A stretch of DNA of 38,387 bases from an uncultured Verrucomicrobiota bacterium (GTDB lineage: Bacteria; Verrucomicrobiota; Verrucomicrobiia; Methylacidiphilales; UBA1321). The notes below the pieces were generated by a model. The model was not told where the DNA came from and ran no database searches. It worked only from the letters and a program-made list of their open reading frames with translations. A program made the position numbers and the translations under genes. Location: positions 1-38,387 of the forward strand of contig CAIPBM010000084.1 of NCBI GenBank assembly GCA_903863295.1. Reading direction: 5' to 3'. Below, piece by piece: positions 35,301 to 38,387 of this stretch; the first letter of the stretch is position 1, and each line of letters starts with the position of its first letter.

Positions 35301-36322
35301 GTCTGGACCTCCCCGCGCAGGAATCGTGCAGCATCCTCCGGAATCACCGTATTGATATAGGTCCCAAGTCCGATTTCAAAACCGGCAAAGGAATTGAATC
35401 GGGGAACGATCTCGACGTGCCACGAATAATCGTACCGCGTGCTGGCAAAACGCTCCGTTTGCGGACGTCGCAGCGGCGCGGTATGCAGCAGCAGGTTGTA
35501 GCCCGGCTTTTCCAGCACCGCGTTCAACCGCTTGAGCGCGAATTGCACCACCTCGGCAAGATCATGCAATTCCACCGACGTGCACATGGAGTAATCGGGC
35601 TGGTGCCGCTTCGGGAAAATGGCCAGCTCAAAGGGGAACCGGCTGGCAAAGGGGCAGAAGAGGTGGTAGCTGTCATTTTCCGCAACAAGCCTCGTCGCCT
35701 CGGCCTTTTCCGTGTGCAGGATATCCGAAAAAAGGCTGCGCTGCTTCGTGACATAGTGCTCACGGGCGCGGTTCAATTTCCCCTCCACGAACGGCGGCAC
35801 CAGCGGCAGTGCGACCAGTTGCGAATGGGCATGGACCAGCGAAGCTCCCGCGCTCGGCCCCACGTTCTTGAAGACGTAAATTTGCTGGAACCGCGAGTCC
35901 TTATCCAAATCGATCATCCGGCTCTGGTAACTAAAAAAAACTTCCGCGATGGCGGGAACGGACAATTCTTCCAGCGCCAACGCCCCATCGGGCGTTTCGA
36001 TAATGACCTCATGTGCCCCGATCCCGGTCAGGCGATCATAGAGGCCTGAGGGACTGGCTTCCAACTGCCCCTCAATCCGCATGGCCGGATAGCGGTTCGG
36101 TACCACGCGTACCCGCCATCCTGGCTCATTCGGCTTCGATTTTTCCGAACGGAGCGCATAGACCTCCGGCGGAGTCAGCCGCTCATTGCCCTCGGCAAAC
36201 GGATCGAGCGTGCCCGATTGCAAAACTGCGGCGGCAAAATCCTGGGGGCGACGTTGGCGTTCCGGGGCAAAGACGACCCAGGCATTGTGAAGTGGATCGC
36301 GGCGAAATTCAGGTTGCGTCAT
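35297..36322 (-). CDS. GalT-family nucleotidyltransferase without zinc cysteines
   Basis: This 341-aa protein is in the galactose-1-phosphate uridylyltransferase family, a HIT-like fold. The active site is His164-Ala-His166-Ser-Gln168, where His166 is the presumed nucleotide-bearing residue. EGNERLTPPE, GAHEVIIETP and the ending HVEIVPRFNSFAGFEIGLG match family blocks. Both zinc Cys pairs are replaced: Asp40/Ala43 and Ser196/Ser199. The H-x-H-S-Q form, and ADP-glucose phosphorylase-like context next to a GH57 gene, make the substrate uncertain. UDP-sugar and ADP-glucose reactions are both possible. No galK or galE is near. It is preceded by the pseudokinase (29 bp) and followed by GH57 (4-nt overlap). 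Confidence 0.88.
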   Translation of the reverse strand: MTQPEFRRDPLHNAWVVFAPERQRRPQDFAAAVLQSGTLDPFAEGNERLTPPEVYALRSEKSKPNEPGWRVRVVPNRYPAMRIEGQLEASPSGLYDRLTGIGAHEVIIETPDGALALEELSVPAIAEVFFSYQSRMIDLDKDSRFQQIYVFKNVGPSAGASLVHAHSQLVALPLVPPFVEGKLNRAREHYVTKQRSLFSDILHTEKAEATRLVAENDSYHLFCPFASRFPFELAIFPKRHQPDYSMCTSVELHDLAEVVQFALKRLNAVLEKPGYNLLLHTAPLRRPQTERFASTRYDYSWHVEIVPRFNSFAGFEIGLGTYINTVIPEDAARFLRGEVQT

Positions 36323-36351
36323 GAGCGGGGCGGTAAATCGGGATAAACCGG

Positions 36352-37128
36352 TCAGGCGTCTTTAAGCAGTTGATGTGCCGCCGCCGCCGAGGCAAAGCGT
36401 TTTTCCGGCTCAAAGGCAAGCAGCGTCATCACCCACTCACTCCAGGCCGCCGGAAACTCCGGTGCCTTGTCCGCCAGCGGAACGGGGGCAAAGCGCAGCC
36501 TCGAAATGGCAATCTCCTGGTTGGTCGACCCAGGATGTGGAAACGCACCACACGCCGCCCGGTAGTAGAGACATCCCAAGGCGTAAAGATCTGATCTCAC
36601 ATCCGGCGAAATCCCCATGAATTGCTCCGGAGCGAGCGTGTGGATGCTGCCGAAAAGGCTGGTTCGCCCCTCCAGCGGATCAAAGCGGAGGAAAGGGAGC
36701 TCCAGCAATTTCCAACCGGTTGGTCCCGAAGTCGAAAGGAAAAAATTATCAGCGTTCAAATCGCCATGGACCCAACCCGTATCGTGCAAAGCGCCCACCG
36801 CGTCCAGGGACTGATCCACAAAAATGCGCCAGCTTTCCGTGTTGAAGGGGCCATAGTTGACCATCTGTCCCAGCGTGTATCCTTCCAGCAATTCGTAAAC
36901 CTGATACGCCCCATGATGGACGTCGGTGCCCCAATGGTAAAACTTGACCCATCCGGGCGGGAATGTCGGCAAGCTCGATTGCGGTGCGTAGGTCACCGGT
37001 TTCAGCGCGAGTCGAATCGCCACGTCGTTTCCCGTGACCGTGTCATGGGCACGAAAGACCCTCGCCTCGCCACCGGCTCCAACGGCATCAAGGATCTGGT
37101 AACGTCCATCGATCAGGGTTTCTTTCAT
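36352..37128 (-). CDS. Predicted protein pseudokinase
   Basis: The 258-aa protein has the protein-kinase fold from DGRYQILDAVGAGGEARVF to the C-lobe (APEQF, SDLYALGCLYYRAACG). Catalytic signatures are altered: the ATP lysine is Arg39 (VAIR for VAIK), the catalytic loop is HGDLNADN for HRDLKPEN (Asp123 and Asn128 kept), and DFG is ELP (Glu143-Leu-Pro145). Such a set predicts little or no phosphotransfer and suggests a scaffolding or allosteric role. It is the first gene of the run that includes the GalT-like and GH57 genes, so it may control that metabolism. The N-terminus has no membrane segment. Confidence 0.88.
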   Translation of the reverse strand: MKETLIDGRYQILDAVGAGGEARVFRAHDTVTGNDVAIRLALKPVTYAPQSSLPTFPPGWVKFYHWGTDVHHGAYQVYELLEGYTLGQMVNYGPFNTESWRIFVDQSLDAVGALHDTGWVHGDLNADNFFLSTSGPTGWKLLELPFLRFDPLEGRTSLFGSIHTLAPEQFMGISPDVRSDLYALGCLYYRAACGAFPHPGSTNQEIAISRLRFAPVPLADKAPEFPAAWSEWVMTLLAFEPEKRFASAAAAHQLLKDA

Positions 37129-37220
37129 GAGAACAAATTGGCGTCCTAAAAGGATTAACGAGAGAATTCAGAAATGGCAATGTCCGATAGAATTTAGCCC
37201 GCTAAAGGAATATCTCCTCT

Positions 37221-38387
37221 TTAAAGCTTCGACTCGACGGCCAGAACGTCGGCACGAACCGGATTGGGGTGGGCCGGATCGGCTTGGACTTGCTCCATTT
37301 CTTTCGCTGTCATGAAATAGGACTGAAAGCGCGACAGTCCATTGTCGCTTTTGGTTACTTCATACCAATTGATATAGTCGACCAGCTTTTGATGATCCTC
37401 CATTTCCGCCACGCGCTGCTCATGGGCTTCCTTGATGAACTTCAGGGCCTGGTCCGGCTTGGGATCGTTGATCAATGCCGTCAGTCCAAAGCGGTAAAGA
37501 GCCAGGACGGGCCGCCAGTTCTGGTGAGCCCGCAATTCGAGCTTCGTCAGGTCAAAAATCTTCTGGTGCAGGGCATCGATCAGTTTCTGGCTGCGCGGGA
37601 AATTGCAGATCGTATCGAGCGTGGCGACCTTGGTCTGGTCGGGCTTATCGGACGGAATGGCGATGACATCGGCGGAAGCGAGCTCCGCCACCGTTTCATC
37701 CCAGGTAAAAACGACGTCCCGGCTCCGGTCGGTTGCCGAAACGAGCTCTCGCTGCCAACCCATCTCGGTCGGGAAAAGTAGTTTCGCCGAGGTCGGGCTT
37801 GGCCCTGCATAGGTCGCGAGCCATTGCTGGAAATCGTCCCGCCGCGGTCCGGGCTGGATCAGGCTGTTGACCAGATAAAAGCAGAACGACCGCTGCCAGA
37901 GTCCCATCAGCCGGTCGTTACTGAGATGCTGCCAGCCCGTCACGTCTTCCAGTGAGGGCGCATGTTTGATCTGCACCGCGCGACGGACAATGCTCTCGCG
38001 ATCATGCTCCGGGTCGTCATTGAGCCACTCGCGCAGACCTTCCACCAACCAGACCGGTACCGTATCGAGCTTCGTCTGCGAATCGAATGTCGTCGTCCGG
38101 GCGAAGAATTTTTCCCAAAGCAGCGCCGTGACGTATTGCCTCTGGATGAAAGCTTTTCCGTCGGGATCATCCACCGGAAGAACCGCTTCGATTTTCATCG
38201 TCGATCCGTCCGCGAAAACTGCGGAAGCTTCCCGGTTGACCTTCGTCATCAGAGGGTCGTCCGGCGTCATGATGTGGATATGAACCGGGAAACGCCAGGT
38301 GCGGCCGAGATGCAAAATCGGCGTCAGTTGATCCCGGGCATCCGCAGCCATTTGCAAGGCGTCGGCACAAGCCAGCGCATCGGAACT
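37221..38387 (-). CDS. Hypothetical protein, possible degenerate peptidase-MA-like; 5' end cut by the window edge
   Basis: The frame is open to the right edge. The first visible codons beyond the internal TTG/ATG (38357/38351) are also coding-like (SSDALACADAL), so the start lies outside. About 389 codons are visible. The block VPVWLVEGLREWLNDD resembles the second part of gluzincin (peptidase MA-like) proteins, in which a PxWLxEG segment follows an HExxH helix. Here the helix upstream reads QRQYVTALLWEKFFAR, with no HExxH. It may therefore be an inactive relative, but this is inference. It ends 92 bp before the pseudokinase start and is on the same strand. Confidence 0.7.
   Translation of the reverse strand, partial: SSDALACADALQMAADARDQLTPILHLGRTWRFPVHIHIMTPDDPLMTKVNREASAVFADGSTMKIEAVLPVDDPDGKAFIQRQYVTALLWEKFFARTTTFDSQTKLDTVPVWLVEGLREWLNDDPEHDRESIVRRAVQIKHAPSLEDVTGWQHLSNDRLMGLWQRSFCFYLVNSLIQPGPRRDDFQQWLATYAGPSPTSAKLLFPTEMGWQRELVSATDRSRDVVFTWDETVAELASADVIAIPSDKPDQTKVATLDTICNFPRSQKLIDALHQKIFDLTKLELRAHQNWRPVLALYRFGLTALINDPKPDQALKFIKEAHEQRVAEMEDHQKLVDYINWYEVTKSDNGLSRFQSYFMTAKEMEQVQADPAHPNPVRADVLAVESKL

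Overview
The window is most likely from the phylum Verrucomicrobia, probably a Chthoniobacter- or Terrimicrobium-like soil lineage. The main evidence is a complete four-gene Verru_Chthon cassette (14.05-20.16 kb), a family set named after this phylum. A CE7 esterase, a GH57 enzyme and many secreted or membrane-anchored hydrolases fit the same picture. The DNA is GC-rich, with tightly packed genes on both strands. There is no rRNA, prophage, CRISPR array or transposase gene, so this is ordinary chromosome with short accessory inserts.

Layout. 0-5.4 kb: the start of a secreted Ig-like/chitinase-N-like protein (cut by the left edge), DNA primase dnaG, a secreted trypsin-like protease, and a CAU tRNA. 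5.4-9.6 kb: a two-gene module of unknown function (DUF6932 nucleotidyltransferase-fold protein plus a 323-aa partner), a YihY/BrkB membrane protein, bioD, and tsaD, whose tail is antisense to the end of bioD. 9.6-12.45 kb: an arsenic locus. arsR faces a four-gene operon (DUF6428 protein, two thioredoxin-type arsenate reductases, an aquaglyceroporin) across one symmetric promoter/operator. 12.45-20.2 kb: a CE7 esterase, then the Verru_Chthon cassette in the order B-C-A-D. 20.4-26 kb: rpsU with promoter and terminator, a prolyl oligopeptidase, a Bcp peroxiredoxin, a transglutaminase-like protein, and an acyl desaturase. 26-30.7 kb: RluD-type pseudouridine synthase, then five co-oriented genes (zinc-ribbon Ser/Thr kinase, rhomboid protease, lipoprotein, SDR oxidoreductase, solitary Phd antitoxin). 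30.7-38.4 kb: acetyl-CoA synthetase, a GH57 enzyme, a GalT-like nucleotidyltransferase and a predicted pseudokinase in one operon-like run, then a hypothetical protein cut by the right edge.

Genes that work together. The arsenic operon has no visible ArsB/Acr3 pump within its bounds. Arsenate could be reduced by the ArsC proteins and the arsenite could leave through the channel, as in the Sinorhizobium meliloti AqpS scheme. The Verru_Chthon proteins look like a set of minor pseudopilins (GspI-, J-, K- and H-like), with a very large GspK-like member. The pseudokinase, GalT-like and GH57 genes probably serve alpha-glucan or sugar-nucleotide metabolism.

Three copies of a palindromic REPIN-like repeat sit in intergenic gaps (1.2, 5.1 and 30.8 kb), and a separate 33-nt inverted repeat lies at 25.9 kb. 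Several proteins have lost textbook functional residues: zinc ligands in DnaG and in the GalT-like protein, and catalytic motifs in the pseudokinase.
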